The notes: generated from the letters alone by a model not told the origin. Shown: positions 52,421-63,846, numbered from the stretch's first letter. The stretch: DNA of 64,000 bases from Acinetobacter pittii (GCF_034067285.1 NZ_CP139286.1:2108001-2172000), one strand, 5' to 3'. A program made the numbers and translations.

Positions 52421-53593
52421 ATGAACCTACGCAGCTTGAATTTCGGTCTAGATGAAACTTTAATTGCGCTTCAAGATTCAGTAGCCGCATTTTGTGCAAA
52501 GGAAATTGCACCGATTGCCCAACAAGTTGATCAAGACAATAAATTCCCTGCACATCTCTGGAAGAAATTCGGAGATATGGGCCTTTTAGGTATGACAGTT
52601 TCTGAAGAATACGGCGGTGCCAATATGGGTTATTTAGCTCATATTATTGCCTTACAAGAAATTTCTCGTGCTTCGGCAGCTATTGGTTTGTCTTACGGTG
52701 CTCATTCTAATTTATGTGTAAACCAAATTAACCGTAACGGTAACGAACAGCAAAAACAAAAGTATTTACCAAAATTGATTTCCGGTGAATATGTAGGTGC
52801 CCTTGCGATGTCTGAGCCAAATGCAGGTTCTGATGTGGTCAGCATGAAATTACGTGCTGAGCAAAAAGGAGATCACTTCGTTTTAAATGGTTCAAAAATG
52901 TGGATCACCAACGGCGGGGATGCAGACGTATTAGTGGTATATGCCAAAACTGATCCGCAAGCTGGAGCGAAAGGTATGACTGCTTTTTTAGTTGAAAAAG
53001 GCATGAAAGGCTTTAGCCATGGTAATCATTTAGACAAACTCGGCATGCGTGGCTCTAACACTTACCCACTGTTTTTTGACAATGTAGAAGTACCTGCTGA
53101 AAACGTACTCGGTGGTGTGGGTAACGGTACAAAAGTACTGATGAGCGGTTTGGACTATGAACGAGCAGTTTTAAGTGCCGGGCCTTTAGGTATTATGGAT
53201 GCCTGTTTAGATGTGGTCATTCCATATTTACATCAACGCGAACAGTTTGGCCAAGCTTTAGGTGAATTCCAGCTTATGCAAGGTAAACTTGCCGATATGT
53301 ATTCAACTTGGTTGGCATGTAAAGCTCTCGTCTATGCCGTTGGTGCTGCATGTGATAAAGCTGACCATGACCGCAGTCTACGTAAAGATGCGGCAAGCGC
53401 CATTTTATATGCTGCTGAAAAAGCGACATGGATGGCTGGTGAGGCAATTCAAACTTTAGGCGGCAACGGTTATATCAATGAGTTCCCTGCTGGCCGTTTA
53501 TGGCGTGATGCAAAACTTTATGAAATTGGTGCCGGAACTTCTGAAATTCGCCGTATGTTAATTGGCCGCGAACTCTTCAATGAAACCAAATAA
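52421..53593 (+). CDS. liuA: Isovaleryl-CoA dehydrogenase
   Basis: This 390-residue acyl-CoA dehydrogenase begins [23 protein letters not shown]- and substrate-binding blocks are [39 protein letters not shown] and the C-terminal [20 protein letters not shown] with [14 protein letters not shown]. The catalytic glutamate lies in the [14 protein letters not shown] stretch, the IVD position. It oxidises isovaleryl-CoA to 3-methylcrotonyl-CoA in leucine breakdown and is first in the liu operon. Confidence 0.93.
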   Translation: MNLRSLNFGLDETLIALQDSVAAFCAKEIAPIAQQVDQDNKFPAHLWKKFGDMGLLGMTVSEEYGGANMGYLAHIIALQEISRASAAIGLSYGAHSNLCVNQINRNGNEQQKQKYLPKLISGEYVGALAMSEPNAGSDVVSMKLRAEQKGDHFVLNGSKMWITNGGDADVLVVYAKTDPQAGAKGMTAFLVEKGMKGFSHGNHLDKLGMRGSNTYPLFFDNVEVPAENVLGGVGNGTKVLMSGLDYERAVLSAGPLGIMDACLDVVIPYLHQREQFGQALGEFQLMQGKLADMYSTWLACKALVYAVGAACDKADHDRSLRKDAASAILYAAEKATWMAGEAIQTLGGNGYINEFPAGRLWRDAKLYEIGAGTSEIRRMLIGRELFNETK

Positions 53594-53617
53594 TAATTAT
53601 AAATAAGGATGCATCTT

Positions 53618-55219
53618 ATGAACCAATTACAAAGCAAGATTAATGTTCGAAGTGAAGACTTCAAAACAAACCAGCAAGCCATGCAAACATTGGTCACAGA
53701 TCTAAAACAAGTTGCCCAGCGTATTGCGTTAGGCGGCGGTGAAAATGCCCGTCAAAAACATCTGGCTCGAGGTAAACTTTTACCCCGTGAACGTATTGAT
53801 CAATTGATTGATGTGGGCACGGCATTTTTAGAAATTGGACAGTTGGCAGCGTATAACGTTTATGAAGATGATGTTCCTGCCGCAGGTGTGATTGCGGGTA
53901 TTGGTCAAGTCAACGGTATCACTTGCATGATCGTTGCCAACGATGCAACGGTTAAAGGCGGAACCTATTACCCACTTACAGTTAAAAAGCATTTACGCGC
54001 ACAAGAAATTGCCGAACAAAATCACTTGCCTTGTATTTATTTGGTGGATTCAGGTGGTGCTTATTTGCCAATGCAAGATGAGGTTTTCCCAGACCGCGAT
54101 CATTTCGGGCGTATTTTCTATAACCAAGCACGCATGTCGAGCCTAGGTATTGCTCAAATTGCTGTGGTGATGGGGAGCTGTACCGCTGGCGGTGCGTATG
54201 TTCCTGCCATGTCTGATGAAACGATTATTGTCCGTAACCAAGGTACGATTTTCTTAGGCGGCCCTCCTCTAGTAAAAGCTGCAACTGGCGAAGTGGTGAG
54301 CAGTGAAGACTTAGGCGGTGGCGATGTACACACACGTCTTTCGGGTGTAGCTGACCATTTAGCTGAAAATGATGAACATGCCATTGCGATTGCGCGGAAC
54401 ATTGTTGCTAACTTAAATAAAAAGCCAAATGACTTAAATAAACAAGTTGATGAACCGCTATTTGATGCTTCAGAACTCTATGGCGTGGTGCCAAGCGATG
54501 CGCGTAAACCTTTTGATGTTCGTGAAGTGATTGCACGTATTGTAGACGGCTCTCGTTTTGATGAGTTCAAAGCACGTTTTGGTTCAACATTGATTACGGG
54601 TTTTGCTTCACTTTACGGTATGCCAGTCGGCATTATTGCCAATAACGGAATTTTATTTTCTGAGTCTGCACAAAAAGGTGCGCACTTTATTGAGCTATGC
54701 ACGCAGCGCAATATTCCATTGTTATTCCTACAAAACATTACGGGCTTTATGGTTGGTCGCCAGTATGAAAATGAAGGGATCGCAAAAAACGGCGCCAAAC
54801 TGGTGATGGCAGTTGCTACCGCAAATGTACCAAAACTCACCCTGATTATTGGTGGTTCATTTGGTGCGGGTAACTACGGTATGTGCGGACGTGCTTATTC
54901 ACCACGCTTTTTATGGACTTGGCCGAACTCTCGTATTTCAGTAATGGGCGGCGAACAAGCAGCAAGCGTACTTTCAACTTTAAAACGAGACCAGATTGAG
55001 CAAAAAGGTGCCGAGTGGTCAGCGCAAGAAGAAGACGAGTTTAAACAACCAATTCGCGAACAATACGAGCGTCAGGGTCATCCGTACTATGCTTCTGCGC
55101 GCCTTTGGGATGACGGTGTCATTGACCCAGCTCAAACTCGCCAAGTACTTGGTTTAAGTCTTGCTGCTGCAATGAATGCCCCAATCCAGCCAACCAAATT
55201 TGGCGTGTTCCGCATGTAA
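53618..55219 (+). CDS. liuB: 3-Methylcrotonyl-CoA carboxylase beta subunit
   Basis: This 533-residue carboxyltransferase subunit has the [16 protein letters not shown] start region, [35 protein letters not shown] and [18 protein letters not shown]. It transfers CO2 from biotin to 3-methylcrotonyl-CoA to give 3-methylglutaconyl-CoA. The frame opens at ATG 53609; ATG 53618 is better spaced from AAGGA. It partners the biotin-bearing LiuD encoded two genes downstream. Confidence 0.93.
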   Translation: MNQLQSKINVRSEDFKTNQQAMQTLVTDLKQVAQRIALGGGENARQKHLARGKLLPRERIDQLIDVGTAFLEIGQLAAYNVYEDDVPAAGVIAGIGQVNGITCMIVANDATVKGGTYYPLTVKKHLRAQEIAEQNHLPCIYLVDSGGAYLPMQDEVFPDRDHFGRIFYNQARMSSLGIAQIAVVMGSCTAGGAYVPAMSDETIIVRNQGTIFLGGPPLVKAATGEVVSSEDLGGGDVHTRLSGVADHLAENDEHAIAIARNIVANLNKKPNDLNKQVDEPLFDASELYGVVPSDARKPFDVREVIARIVDGSRFDEFKARFGSTLITGFASLYGMPVGIIANNGILFSESAQKGAHFIELCTQRNIPLLFLQNITGFMVGRQYENEGIAKNGAKLVMAVATANVPKLTLIIGGSFGAGNYGMCGRAYSPRFLWTWPNSRISVMGGEQAASVLSTLKRDQIEQKGAEWSAQEEDEFKQPIREQYERQGHPYYASARLWDDGVIDPAQTRQVLGLSLAAAMNAPIQPTKFGVFRM

Positions 55220-55228
55220 GAGGTGTAT

Positions 55229-56032
55229 ATGAGCTATCAATTTTTACAACTCGAACAACAAGGTCAGGTTGCCTATGTTTGGCTGAATCGTCCTGAATTG
55301 CACAATGCTTTTAATACGACAGTCATTGAAGAGCTACATGCCTGCTTTAAGCAAATCAATACCCGTGATGATATTCGTGTTGTAGTTTTAGCGGGTCGCG
55401 GCAAAAGCTTTTCGGCAGGTGCCGACCTGAACTGGATGAAACAGGCAGGTCAGGCATCTTCAGCAGAAAATGAAGCAGATGCATTAAAACTTGCACAAAT
55501 GCTTGATGCACTTGCAACACTTAAGCAACCGACCATTGCCCGAGTACATGGCATTGCCTTTGGTGGCGGCATGGGCTTAGCGTCAGCATGTGATATTTGC
55601 ATTGCCAGTACGGATGCCAAGTTTGCAACGTCTGAGGTTCGTTTAGGGCTTGCTCCATCTACCATTAGTCCCTATGTAATTCGTGCAATTGGCGCAAGAC
55701 AAGCCTCTCGTTACTTCTTAACTGCCGAGCGAATTTCAGCACGTGAAGCCAAACAAATCGGTTTGGCCCACGAAGTTGCAGATGCCGAAGACTTAGATAA
55801 AAAAGTTCAAGAAATTATTGATGCTCTATTACTCGGTGGTCCGCATGCTCAAGCGGCATCAAAACAACTCATTCAAATGGTGAGCAACCAGACCATGAGC
55901 AATGACTTGCTGCAACAGACAGCACATCATATTGCTCAAGTTCGTCAAGGCAGCGAGGCAAAAGAAGGTCTGAGTGCCTTTTTAAATAAACAGCAGCCTG
56001 CTTGGGTTTCTAACTCGAATAACAACAATTAA
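55229..56032 (+). CDS. liuC: 3-Methylglutaconyl-CoA hydratase
   Basis: This 267-residue crotonase-family enzyme shows AGRGKSFSAGADLNWMKQAG and HGIAFGGGMGLASACDICIA, the oxyanion-hole and acid/base blocks. It hydrates 3-methylglutaconyl-CoA to HMG-CoA, the fourth step of the pathway. A GTG at 55223 opens the frame, but AGAGG lies 7 bp before ATG 55229. It sits between the two carboxylase subunits, the usual liu order. Confidence 0.92.
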   Translation: MSYQFLQLEQQGQVAYVWLNRPELHNAFNTTVIEELHACFKQINTRDDIRVVVLAGRGKSFSAGADLNWMKQAGQASSAENEADALKLAQMLDALATLKQPTIARVHGIAFGGGMGLASACDICIASTDAKFATSEVRLGLAPSTISPYVIRAIGARQASRYFLTAERISAREAKQIGLAHEVADAEDLDKKVQEIIDALLLGGPHAQAASKQLIQMVSNQTMSNDLLQQTAHHIAQVRQGSEAKEGLSAFLNKQQPAWVSNSNNNN

Positions 56033-56043
56033 GGACGATCATC

Positions 56044-58035
56044 ATGTTTGAAAAGATTTTAATTGCGAACCGTGGCGAAATTGCCTGCCGTGTAATTCGC
56101 ACAGCTAAAAAATTAGGTATTGCAACAGTTGCCGTCTACTCCGATGCAGATGCAAATGCACAACATGTCAAACTTGCCGATGAAGCGGTTTATATTGGTC
56201 AGTCCCCTGCAACTCAGAGTTATTTACAGGTTGACCGTATTATTCAAGCAGCAATTGATACAGGCAGCCAAGCGGTTCATCCAGGCTACGGCTTCCTTTC
56301 AGAAAATGACCAGTTCGCACTCGCTTGCCAACAGCACAATATTTGCTTTATTGGCCCACCAGTTGATGCCATTTTGGCAATGGGCTTAAAAGCGACCTCT
56401 AAAGCTTTAATGGAAAAAGCAGGTGTTCCTTTAACACCGGGTTATCACGGAACCAACCAAGATGCCGACTTTTTAAAGCAACAGGCAGACCGAATTGGTT
56501 ATCCTGTTTTAATTAAAGCCAGTGCTGGCGGTGGTGGTAAAGGCATGAGTCTGGTTGAACGCAGTGAAGACTTTCTGCATGCCTTAGCTTCTTGTAAGCG
56601 TGAAGCCAAATCGAGCTTTGGTAATGATGATGTCTTGATTGAGCGTTATGTGATTCAACCGCGCCATATTGAAGTTCAAGTGTTTGGTGACACACATGGC
56701 AACTATGTACATTTGTTTGAACGCGACTGCTCTGTACAACGTCGCCACCAAAAAGTGCTAGAAGAAGCCCCTGCTCCACAAATGCCAAGCGAAAAACTCG
56801 ATGCAATGCGCCAAGCTGCAATTGATGCGGCACGTGCGGTAAATTATGTTGGTGCTGGTACGGTTGAGTTTATTGTGGAACAAGACGGTACGGCGTATTT
56901 CATGGAAATGAATACTCGTCTACAAGTCGAACACCCAGTCACTGAAATGATTACAGGTGAAGACTTGGTTGAATGGCAACTTCGTGTGGCTTATGGCGAA
57001 CCTTTGCCTAAACTACAAAACGAATTAAAAATTCACGGACATGCGCTCGAGGCACGTATTTACGCTGAAGAACCTGAAAAAGGCTTTTTACCTGCAATTG
57101 GTAAAATTGACTATCTGCATTACCCAACTCAAAACCAATATGTGCGTGTAGACAGCGGTATTGTTGAAGGCGATGAAATCACGACCTATTACGACCCAAT
57201 GATTGCCAAACTGATCGTATGGGGTAAAAACCGTGAAGCTGCGCTCATTCAAATGCAACATGCCCTAAGCCAATTCCATGTCGATGGTTTAGGCAACAAT
57301 ATTGCTTTCCTTGAAAAAATCGTTCGTAGCGAATCGTTTAAACAAGCCAAGCTTGATACCAATCTGATTCAGCGTGAACAAAACTTCTTGTTTAGTCCTG
57401 AAGAAATCAAACCAGAACTTGTAGTAGCAGCGGCATTCATTGAGTTTCTAAGCAAACTTAATAACAACAGTTCAAGCCAAAAACAGCTTTGGCAGGCTCA
57501 ACCACTTTGGCGCTTAAATATTGCTTATCAGCACAGTATCAAACTGAACTATTTAAACCAAAATATTCAAATTAAATTTGCTTCAAATGACGATGGCTTC
57601 ACCGCAGAATATAACGGTCAAAGCTACCCGATTTCCGGGCAATTGATTGATGCACATACGGCGTCTGTTCAAATTAATGGAACTCAGCAAAAGCTATCTT
57701 TTAACCAAAGTCAGCAAGGCATTACCTTGTTCCAAAATGGACAAAGCTATAAGTTTGCTTATATTCGCCAAGACTTTAATCAGGCAGATAGCCAAGCCGA
57801 TGAAGGTCACTTAAAAGCACCAATGCCGGGTGTGGTCACTCAAGTGCTAGTCAGTGCAAATCACAGCGTGAAGAAAGACGATATTTTAATGACGCTTGAA
57901 GCCATGAAAATGGAATATACCATCCGCGCTCCTAAAGACGGCGTAATTGTAGACTCCTACTTCCAAGTCGGCGATCAGGTCAAAGCTGGCGATGAGCTTG
58001 TGGAATTTCAGCCTGCGCAGGAGGAAGTTGCATGA
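56044..58035 (+). CDS. liuD: 3-Methylcrotonyl-CoA carboxylase alpha (biotin) subunit
   Basis: This 663-residue subunit has the biotin carboxylase domain (ILIANRGEIACRVIRTAKKL at the start, ATP-grasp KASAGGGGKGMSLVE, MNTRLQVEHPVTE). A linker domain follows, then a C-terminal biotinyl domain with EAMKMEY, placing biotinyl Lys at 622. It is activated by BirA-type ligase. GGACGATC precedes the ATG. The liuE start overlaps its stop by 4 bp. Confidence 0.94.
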   Translation: MFEKILIANRGEIACRVIRTAKKLGIATVAVYSDADANAQHVKLADEAVYIGQSPATQSYLQVDRIIQAAIDTGSQAVHPGYGFLSENDQFALACQQHNICFIGPPVDAILAMGLKATSKALMEKAGVPLTPGYHGTNQDADFLKQQADRIGYPVLIKASAGGGGKGMSLVERSEDFLHALASCKREAKSSFGNDDVLIERYVIQPRHIEVQVFGDTHGNYVHLFERDCSVQRRHQKVLEEAPAPQMPSEKLDAMRQAAIDAARAVNYVGAGTVEFIVEQDGTAYFMEMNTRLQVEHPVTEMITGEDLVEWQLRVAYGEPLPKLQNELKIHGHALEARIYAEEPEKGFLPAIGKIDYLHYPTQNQYVRVDSGIVEGDEITTYYDPMIAKLIVWGKNREAALIQMQHALSQFHVDGLGNNIAFLEKIVRSESFKQAKLDTNLIQREQNFLFSPEEIKPELVVAAAFIEFLSKLNNNSSSQKQLWQAQPLWRLNIAYQHSIKLNYLNQNIQIKFASNDDGFTAEYNGQSYPISGQLIDAHTASVQINGTQQKLSFNQSQQGITLFQNGQSYKFAYIRQDFNQADSQADEGHLKAPMPGVVTQVLVSANHSVKKDDILMTLEAMKMEYTIRAPKDGVIVDSYFQVGDQVKAGDELVEFQPAQEEVA

Positions 58036-58934
58036 GTGAATTTGTCAAAATCGTGGAGGTCGGTCCCAGAGACGGCCTCCAAAACGAAAAGCAGGCTTTA
58101 ACTGTTGAACAACGCTTAAACTTCATTAATGACCTGATTAATGCAGGCCTGAAATCAATTGAAGTGGGTTCATGCGTCTCGGCAAAATGGGTACCACAAA
58201 TGGCTCAAAGTGATGAGCTATTTAAGCTGTTACCTCAAACAACAGATGTGCAATTTAGCCTGCTCACTCCAAATATTAAAGGTTTTGAAACTGCTCAAGC
58301 GGTAGGATGCAAAGAAGTTGCGGTGTTTACTGCAGCTTCTGAAAGCTTTACACGTAAAAACATTAACTGCTCAATCGACGAAAGCTTTGAGAAGTTTAGC
58401 GATGTCATGGCTGCTGCAAAAGCACATAACATCCGTGTGCGCGGTTATGTCTCTTGTATAGTCGATTGTCCTTATGAAGGCGCAATTGCTCCTGAGCAAG
58501 TGGTGAAAGTTGTTAAACGACTTTATGACATAGGCTGCTATGAAGTATCTTTAGGTGAAACTATTGGCACAGCTACTCCAGATCGCGTTCAAAAGGTGTG
58601 GCAAGCTTGCCTTGCTGAACTCGACAGCAAGGTTTTGGCTGGGCATTTCCACAACACCTACGGCATGGCAATTGCCAATATTTATCAGTCTTTACAGCAA
58701 GGCATTCGTGTTTTTGACTCGTCTCTTGCAGGACTGGGCGGTTGCCCTTATGCCAAAGGAGCTTCGGGCAATGTATCGACCGAAGATCTGTTCTATTTGC
58801 TGTCTCACATGGGTTTTGAAACTGGCATTGATTTAGAAAAACTGATGCAGGCCAGCCAAAATATTAGCAATGTGTTAAACCGAAAAAACTTGTCGAACTA
58901 TGCAAATGCTTATTGGCAAACCAAGTGTGCATAG
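58032..58934 (+). CDS. liuE: Hydroxymethylglutaryl-CoA lyase
   Basis: This 300-residue TIM-barrel enzyme starts MSEFVKIVEVGPRDGLQNEK, with the metal and substrate residues in VGPRDGLQNEK, LGETIGTATPDRVQ, GHFHNTYGMA and GLGGCPYAKGASGN, whose Cys lies in the active site. It cleaves HMG-CoA into acetyl-CoA and acetoacetate, the last step of leucine breakdown. ATGA overlap with liuD indicates translational coupling. Confidence 0.94.
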   Translation: MSEFVKIVEVGPRDGLQNEKQALTVEQRLNFINDLINAGLKSIEVGSCVSAKWVPQMAQSDELFKLLPQTTDVQFSLLTPNIKGFETAQAVGCKEVAVFTAASESFTRKNINCSIDESFEKFSDVMAAAKAHNIRVRGYVSCIVDCPYEGAIAPEQVVKVVKRLYDIGCYEVSLGETIGTATPDRVQKVWQACLAELDSKVLAGHFHNTYGMAIANIYQSLQQGIRVFDSSLAGLGGCPYAKGASGNVSTEDLFYLLSHMGFETGIDLEKLMQASQNISNVLNRKNLSNYANAYWQTKCA

Positions 58935-58956
58935 TCATAAATTAAAATCACTTAGC

Positions 58957-58994
58957 ATCTGGTATAAGGCTGAATATTAGGCGAAGTACCAGAT
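58957..58994. repeat. Inverted repeat after the liu operon
   Basis: Arms atctggta / taccagat enclose 22 nt. No poly-T follows, so termination is only possible, not shown. The rest of the 250-bp gap up to the LysR gene holds nothing I recognise. Confidence 0.4.
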
Positions 58995-59186
58995 CATCCC
59001 ATCTCATCTTTATCTCATTTCGTTCAGGAATTGGGATTAAATATCTTTGCGCAATTTTTTTAAAATTTATCATTTATCTCTGTATCAAATGCCTCTGTCA
59101 AAAGAAGCATTTTCTACCCTATTTTTATTCTAATCTGTATTATTCTTCATCCTTATTCAATTGTAATCCTTAAAAAAATTACCTCA

Positions 59187-60128
59187 TTATTTATAAAAAT
59201 AAGATGCATCCATTTCGATTCTTGGAGAAATATATTCTTCCACCCAATCTAACCATGCACGTGTTTTGGCATCTATAAAATGGCGTGAAGGCAATAAGGT
59301 ATAAACTCCAATATCGGGCGAACGCCACTCAGGCAAAATATGACATAATCTTCCATTTTGAACCGCATCTAAAGCCGAGAACATCGGCAATAACGCGACT
59401 CCCATATCCTGTTGCACCACATCTAATAACAACTCTGGATTATCTGCAATGAGTTGCCCGCCAGTATCTATTTGATAAGACTCACCCTTTGCATTTAACA
59501 AGTGCCAATCTGGCGTAATAGACGGGTTTACCAAGCGTAAACAAGCATGATTTTTTAAGTCTTCTGGAGAAGACGGTACACCATGTTTCTCGAGATACGC
59601 AGGTGAAGCACATAAAACAGAAAAAATAGTGCCTATTCTACGTGCAACAAAACGAGAGTCTGTTAATGATTCAGTGAGATAAAGACTGACATCGACCCCT
59701 TTTGCCAACAGGTCTGGGACGTATTGTGAAGTCGTATATTCCACCGTTAATTCGGGGTAATGCTTACAAAACTCGGCCATCACTGGAAAGACATAATGAT
59801 GCCCAAAGCTTCCCATGCTTAATACACGTAAACGCCCTTTGGGTTTAGATGCCGTTCCTGTTACTTCTGACTCCGCTTCATCTACCATTGAAATGACTTG
59901 GCGACAGCGCTCAGCGTAAGTCGCACCAATGTCGGTGAGTGCCTGCTGGCGGGTTGAGCGTTGTATTAATTTTGTACCTAAGCGTGTTTCTAGCTCGCTG
60001 ATAAGACGTGAAACCTGTGCTGTGGTCAGATCCATCTGCTCAGCTGCTGCTGTGAAACTCCCGCTATCAATCACTTTCAGGAATGCATGCATCGCATGCA
60101 ATAGTCCACCATCGAGATTTTTGCGCAT
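59187..60128 (-). CDS. LysR-type regulator
   Basis: This 313-residue LysR protein has an HTH with AEQMDLTTAQVSRLISELE and a CrgA-like effector domain (LRVLSMGSFGHHYVFPVMAE). It is divergent from the large ferredoxin oxidoreductase gene with 206 bp between. The target is probably that gene, which degrades aromatic amino-acid keto acids. Confidence 0.87.
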   Translation of the reverse strand: MRKNLDGGLLHAMHAFLKVIDSGSFTAAAEQMDLTTAQVSRLISELETRLGTKLIQRSTRQQALTDIGATYAERCRQVISMVDEAESEVTGTASKPKGRLRVLSMGSFGHHYVFPVMAEFCKHYPELTVEYTTSQYVPDLLAKGVDVSLYLTESLTDSRFVARRIGTIFSVLCASPAYLEKHGVPSSPEDLKNHACLRLVNPSITPDWHLLNAKGESYQIDTGGQLIADNPELLLDVVQQDMGVALLPMFSALDAVQNGRLCHILPEWRSPDIGVYTLLPSRHFIDAKTRAWLDWVEEYISPRIEMDASYFYK

Positions 60129-60334
60129 AACGTAAATATCTTTTCCTAAATTACGGATTGTTGCACCAGTTTAGATCAACCACAATGACTAAATGTACAT
60201 ACATTGGCACTAATTCTTTTTTTAAGAAGAGGAACCGATCTTTTTTTATTTCGTATGTCACTTGCTCCAAATATTCAACTGGATGTTGAAAAAAGAAAGT
60301 AGTCCGAGCTACTAAAAATTCTAAGGAGATATAA

Positions 60335-63300
60335 ATGAATATAGCTACAAAAGTCACTCCAAATATTATTGCAACAAAGGATGTGTCACTTGAAGATAAA
60401 TATGTAAGTGATAACGGTACAGCATATATGACCGGTATTCAGGCACTTGTTCGGTTGCCTCTTGCCCAAACTCGCCGTGACGCGTTGAATGGTTATCATA
60501 CTGCTGGTTTTATTTCTGGTTATCGCGGTTCTCCTGTTGGTAACTATGATAGTTTCCTTTGGCAAGTTCAAGGATTACTTAAATCCCATAATGTTGTATT
60601 TCAACCTGGTGTAAACGAAGACTTGGCTGCTACCGCAATCTGGGGTACGCAACAAGTTAATCTTTCTGGCCAAGGCAAATATGATGGAGTGTCTTCATGG
60701 TGGTATGGTAAAGGCCCGGGTGTTGACCGTTCAGGCGATGTACTCCGCCATGCTAACTTAGCTGGTACCTCTGAACGTGGTGGTGTTGTTGCCTTATTTG
60801 GTGATGACCACTCATGTAAATCTTCTACAATCCCTCACCAGTCTGAACATGTCATGATTGGTTGTGGTATTCCAATTTTCTACCCAACATCCGTTCAACA
60901 AATTTTAGACTTTGGTGTTCACGCCATTGCCGTTTCACGTTTTTCTGGTCTATGGACTTCAATGAAGCTGGTCAGTGAAATTGTTGAAACTTCCGCGTCA
61001 GTTCATGTTGACTTAGACCGTGTTACTCCGGTTATCCCAGAAGATGTTAATTTCCCAGAGGGCGGCGTTAATATTCGTTGGCCAGATCATGGCATTCAGC
61101 AAGAAGAACGCCTTTATAAATATCGCTTACCTGCTGTTTTGGCCTATGCTCGCGCGAATAAAATCAACACCGTAACATGGCCTTGTGAAAATGCCCGTGT
61201 CGGTATTGCCGCAAGTGGTAAAGGTTATTTAGATACCATTGAAGCCTTACGTATTTTAGGTATTGAAGATGAAACTGCCCAACAGCTTGGGCTACGTGTT
61301 TATCAGGTTGGTCTGATTTGGCCTTTAGAACCACAAGGCATTCGTGAATTTGCCGAAGGTTTAGAAGAGCTCATCGTTATTGAAGAAAAACGACCAATTC
61401 TTGAGACGCAAATTAAAGACGAGCTGTACTCATTGCCTGATGGCAAACGTCCTCGTGTCATTGGTAAAGCAACTGATGGTAAAGGTGAATGGAGTACCAC
61501 TATTGAAGAAGCACCTCTCATTGGTCACTATGAGTACCAACCAGAACCAATTGCAAAAATGCTGGCTGCTCGCTTCTTAAAACTCGATATTCCAGAAAGC
61601 TTAAAAACACAAATCCAAAGCAGAATTGACTTACTGCTAAAAGCAGAACAAGAATCAAAACGTGTCATTGATCTTGCTGAACGTAAACCGTATTTCTGTA
61701 GTGGTTGCCCTCATAACTCTTCAACAGTCGTCCCTGAAGGTAGCCGCGCACTGGGCGGTATTGGTTGTCACTATATTGCTGTTTCACTTGACCGTGGTAC
61801 CGAAACATTCTCTCAAATGGGCGGTGAAGGCGTAAGTTGGGTTGGTGCATCACCATTTACCAATGAAAAACACATTTTTGCTAACCTTGGTGACGGAACC
61901 TACTTCCACTCAGGTTACTTAGCAATTCGCCAATCTATCGCTGCAAAAACGAATATTACCTACAAAATCCTCTACAACGATGCAGTCGCTATGACAGGTG
62001 GTCAGCATGTAGATGGGCATTTGAGTGTTGCGCAGTTAACTCGTCAGCTTGCTGCGGAAGGTATTAAAAAACAAGTCATCGTGACTGATGAAGTTAAATT
62101 ATTAAACGAAGAAGACGGCATTGCACCGGGCGTAGAAATTCGCCATCGTAATGAACTTGATGCAGTTCAACGCGAATTACGTGAAGTTTCAGGTGTAACC
62201 GCTTTAATTTATGTACAAACCTGTGCCAGTGAAAAACGTCGTCGCCGTAAACGTGATGTCTACCCTGACCCAGCTGAACGTTTATACATTAACAGTGATA
62301 TTTGTGAAGGTTGTGGCGACTGTTCGAAAAAATCAAACTGTTTATCTATTGAACCAGTAGAGACAGCTTTAGGTACTAAACGTCAAATTAACCAAAGTAG
62401 CTGTAATAAAGACTTCACTTGTGCTGAAGGTTTCTGCCCAAGTTTTGTGACTGTTCATACACGTGATATGAAACGTCCAGCTAAATTTGAAGGCATTGGC
62501 GCAGGCTGGCCAACATCACCAATTATTCCTCAATTATATGACGTTCCAAGTCGTATTATGGTCGGCGGTATTGGTGGTACGGGTGTTGTGACGATTGGTG
62601 CACTGCTTGGTATGGCAGCTCACCTAGAAGGCAAAGCAACACGTGTTATGGACATGGCTGGACTTGCCCAAAAAGGTGGTACGGTTTATTCATACGTACA
62701 ACTTGCAGCAAGTGATGAGCAAATTTCTTCTACTAAAATTCCAGCAGGTCAATGTGAATTACTCATCGGTGCTGATGCCGTAGTCGCTGGTGGTAGCGCT
62801 GCTCTCTCTCGCTTAAAAGATGATGCTTTAGTCATTGTGAATGAAGACAGTACTCCTACCTCTGAGTTTATTAAATCTCGTGACTGGTATGCGCCTATTA
62901 GCGATTTAATTGACCGCCTTCGTGGTCGTGTTCGTCAAGGTCAACTGGTTTCTCTGCCAGCAGCTCGCATTGCAACACTACTCTTAGGTGATTCAATTTA
63001 TACCAACCAGTTATTACTCGGTATGGCATGGCAATCTGGTCGTATTCCATTACTGCGCGAAAGTATTGAAAAAGCAATTCGCTTAAATGGTACGGCTGTT
63101 GAAAAGAACCTTGAGGCTTTCCGCGTGGGTTGTCATCTTGCAAGTGACCCAACTTTAGCTGCACGTTTACTTGCGGCAATGCCAAAAACCAAAACTCCGC
63201 AAACTTTAGCTGAACTTGTTGAAGACCGTTCTGCTCGTCTAACGGACTATTGGAATGAAGCTTACGCAACTAAATACCGTACACTTGTAGAACTGGCAGC

Positions 63301-63817
63301 TAAAAAGTTACCTGAAGAATTAACAGGTACGATTGCAACTCAGCTTTATAGAGTTATGGCATATAAAGATGAATATGAAGTTGCACGTCTGTTAACAGGT
63401 AAAAGTTTTAAAGAATCGATCGAAACCCAATTCGGTAAAGGCTTACGTTTAACGTATCATCTTGCTCCACCAGCGTTACTCGGTGGTCTGAAAAATGTTC
63501 GTAAACGTGCGTTTGGTTACTGGATGCGTTTCCCAATGATGATGCTTGCTCGCTTACAATGGCTTCGTGAAACTTTCCTTGACCCATTTGCGCGTCAAGA
63601 AGAGCGTCAACACGAACAAGCTTGGCGTGACCGTTACATCGCATTTGTTGAAGCACTTGTTGAAGCACCAGACAATCATAACTTGGCAGTTGCTGAACAA
63701 ATTGCAAAATTACCGGCAGAAGTTCGTGGTTATGGTCATATCAAAATGAAAGCAATGGATGCTGCAAAACAGCGTTGGGATGAACTTACACCAACACTCA
63801 TTAAAGTACGTAGCTAA
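60335..63817 (+). CDS. Indolepyruvate ferredoxin oxidoreductase (fused alpha/beta)
   Basis: This 1160-residue enzyme joins the TPP-dependent subunit and the gamma-like subunit. The N-terminal pyrimidine-type domain contains GFISGYRGSPVGNYDSFLW; the TPP site is GDGTYFHSGYLAIRQS with NDAVAMTGGQH. Iron-sulfur cysteines are in CEGCGDCSKKSNC and CNKDFTCAEGFCPSF. A Rossmann-like gamma domain follows (GGIGGTGVVTIGALLGMAAH). It oxidatively decarboxylates aryl-pyruvates to aryl-acetyl-CoA with ferredoxin. A good AAGGAG lies before the ATG, and a terminator follows at 63847. Confidence 0.92.
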   Translation: MNIATKVTPNIIATKDVSLEDKYVSDNGTAYMTGIQALVRLPLAQTRRDALNGYHTAGFISGYRGSPVGNYDSFLWQVQGLLKSHNVVFQPGVNEDLAATAIWGTQQVNLSGQGKYDGVSSWWYGKGPGVDRSGDVLRHANLAGTSERGGVVALFGDDHSCKSSTIPHQSEHVMIGCGIPIFYPTSVQQILDFGVHAIAVSRFSGLWTSMKLVSEIVETSASVHVDLDRVTPVIPEDVNFPEGGVNIRWPDHGIQQEERLYKYRLPAVLAYARANKINTVTWPCENARVGIAASGKGYLDTIEALRILGIEDETAQQLGLRVYQVGLIWPLEPQGIREFAEGLEELIVIEEKRPILETQIKDELYSLPDGKRPRVIGKATDGKGEWSTTIEEAPLIGHYEYQPEPIAKMLAARFLKLDIPESLKTQIQSRIDLLLKAEQESKRVIDLAERKPYFCSGCPHNSSTVVPEGSRALGGIGCHYIAVSLDRGTETFSQMGGEGVSWVGASPFTNEKHIFANLGDGTYFHSGYLAIRQSIAAKTNITYKILYNDAVAMTGGQHVDGHLSVAQLTRQLAAEGIKKQVIVTDEVKLLNEEDGIAPGVEIRHRNELDAVQRELREVSGVTALIYVQTCASEKRRRRKRDVYPDPAERLYINSDICEGCGDCSKKSNCLSIEPVETALGTKRQINQSSCNKDFTCAEGFCPSFVTVHTRDMKRPAKFEGIGAGWPTSPIIPQLYDVPSRIMVGGIGGTGVVTIGALLGMAAHLEGKATRVMDMAGLAQKGGTVYSYVQLAASDEQISSTKIPAGQCELLIGADAVVAGGSAALSRLKDDALVIVNEDSTPTSEFIKSRDWYAPISDLIDRLRGRVRQGQLVSLPAARIATLLLGDSIYTNQLLLGMAWQSGRIPLLRESIEKAIRLNGTAVEKNLEAFRVGCHLASDPTLAARLLAAMPKTKTPQTLAELVEDRSARLTDYWNEAYATKYRTLVELAAKKLPEELTGTIATQLYRVMAYKDEYEVARLLTGKSFKESIETQFGKGLRLTYHLAPPALLGGLKNVRKRAFGYWMRFPMMMLARLQWLRETFLDPFARQEERQHEQAWRDRYIAFVEALVEAPDNHNLAVAEQIAKLPAEVRGYGHIKMKAMDAAKQRWDELTPTLIKVRS

Positions 63818-63846
63818 GAAATTGCTTAAAATTTAAATCTCGAAAT

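Noticed and set aside
56513-56833. 106-residue minus-strand frame inside liuD
   Set aside because: Shadow of the biotin carboxylase domain; no start signals or family features.
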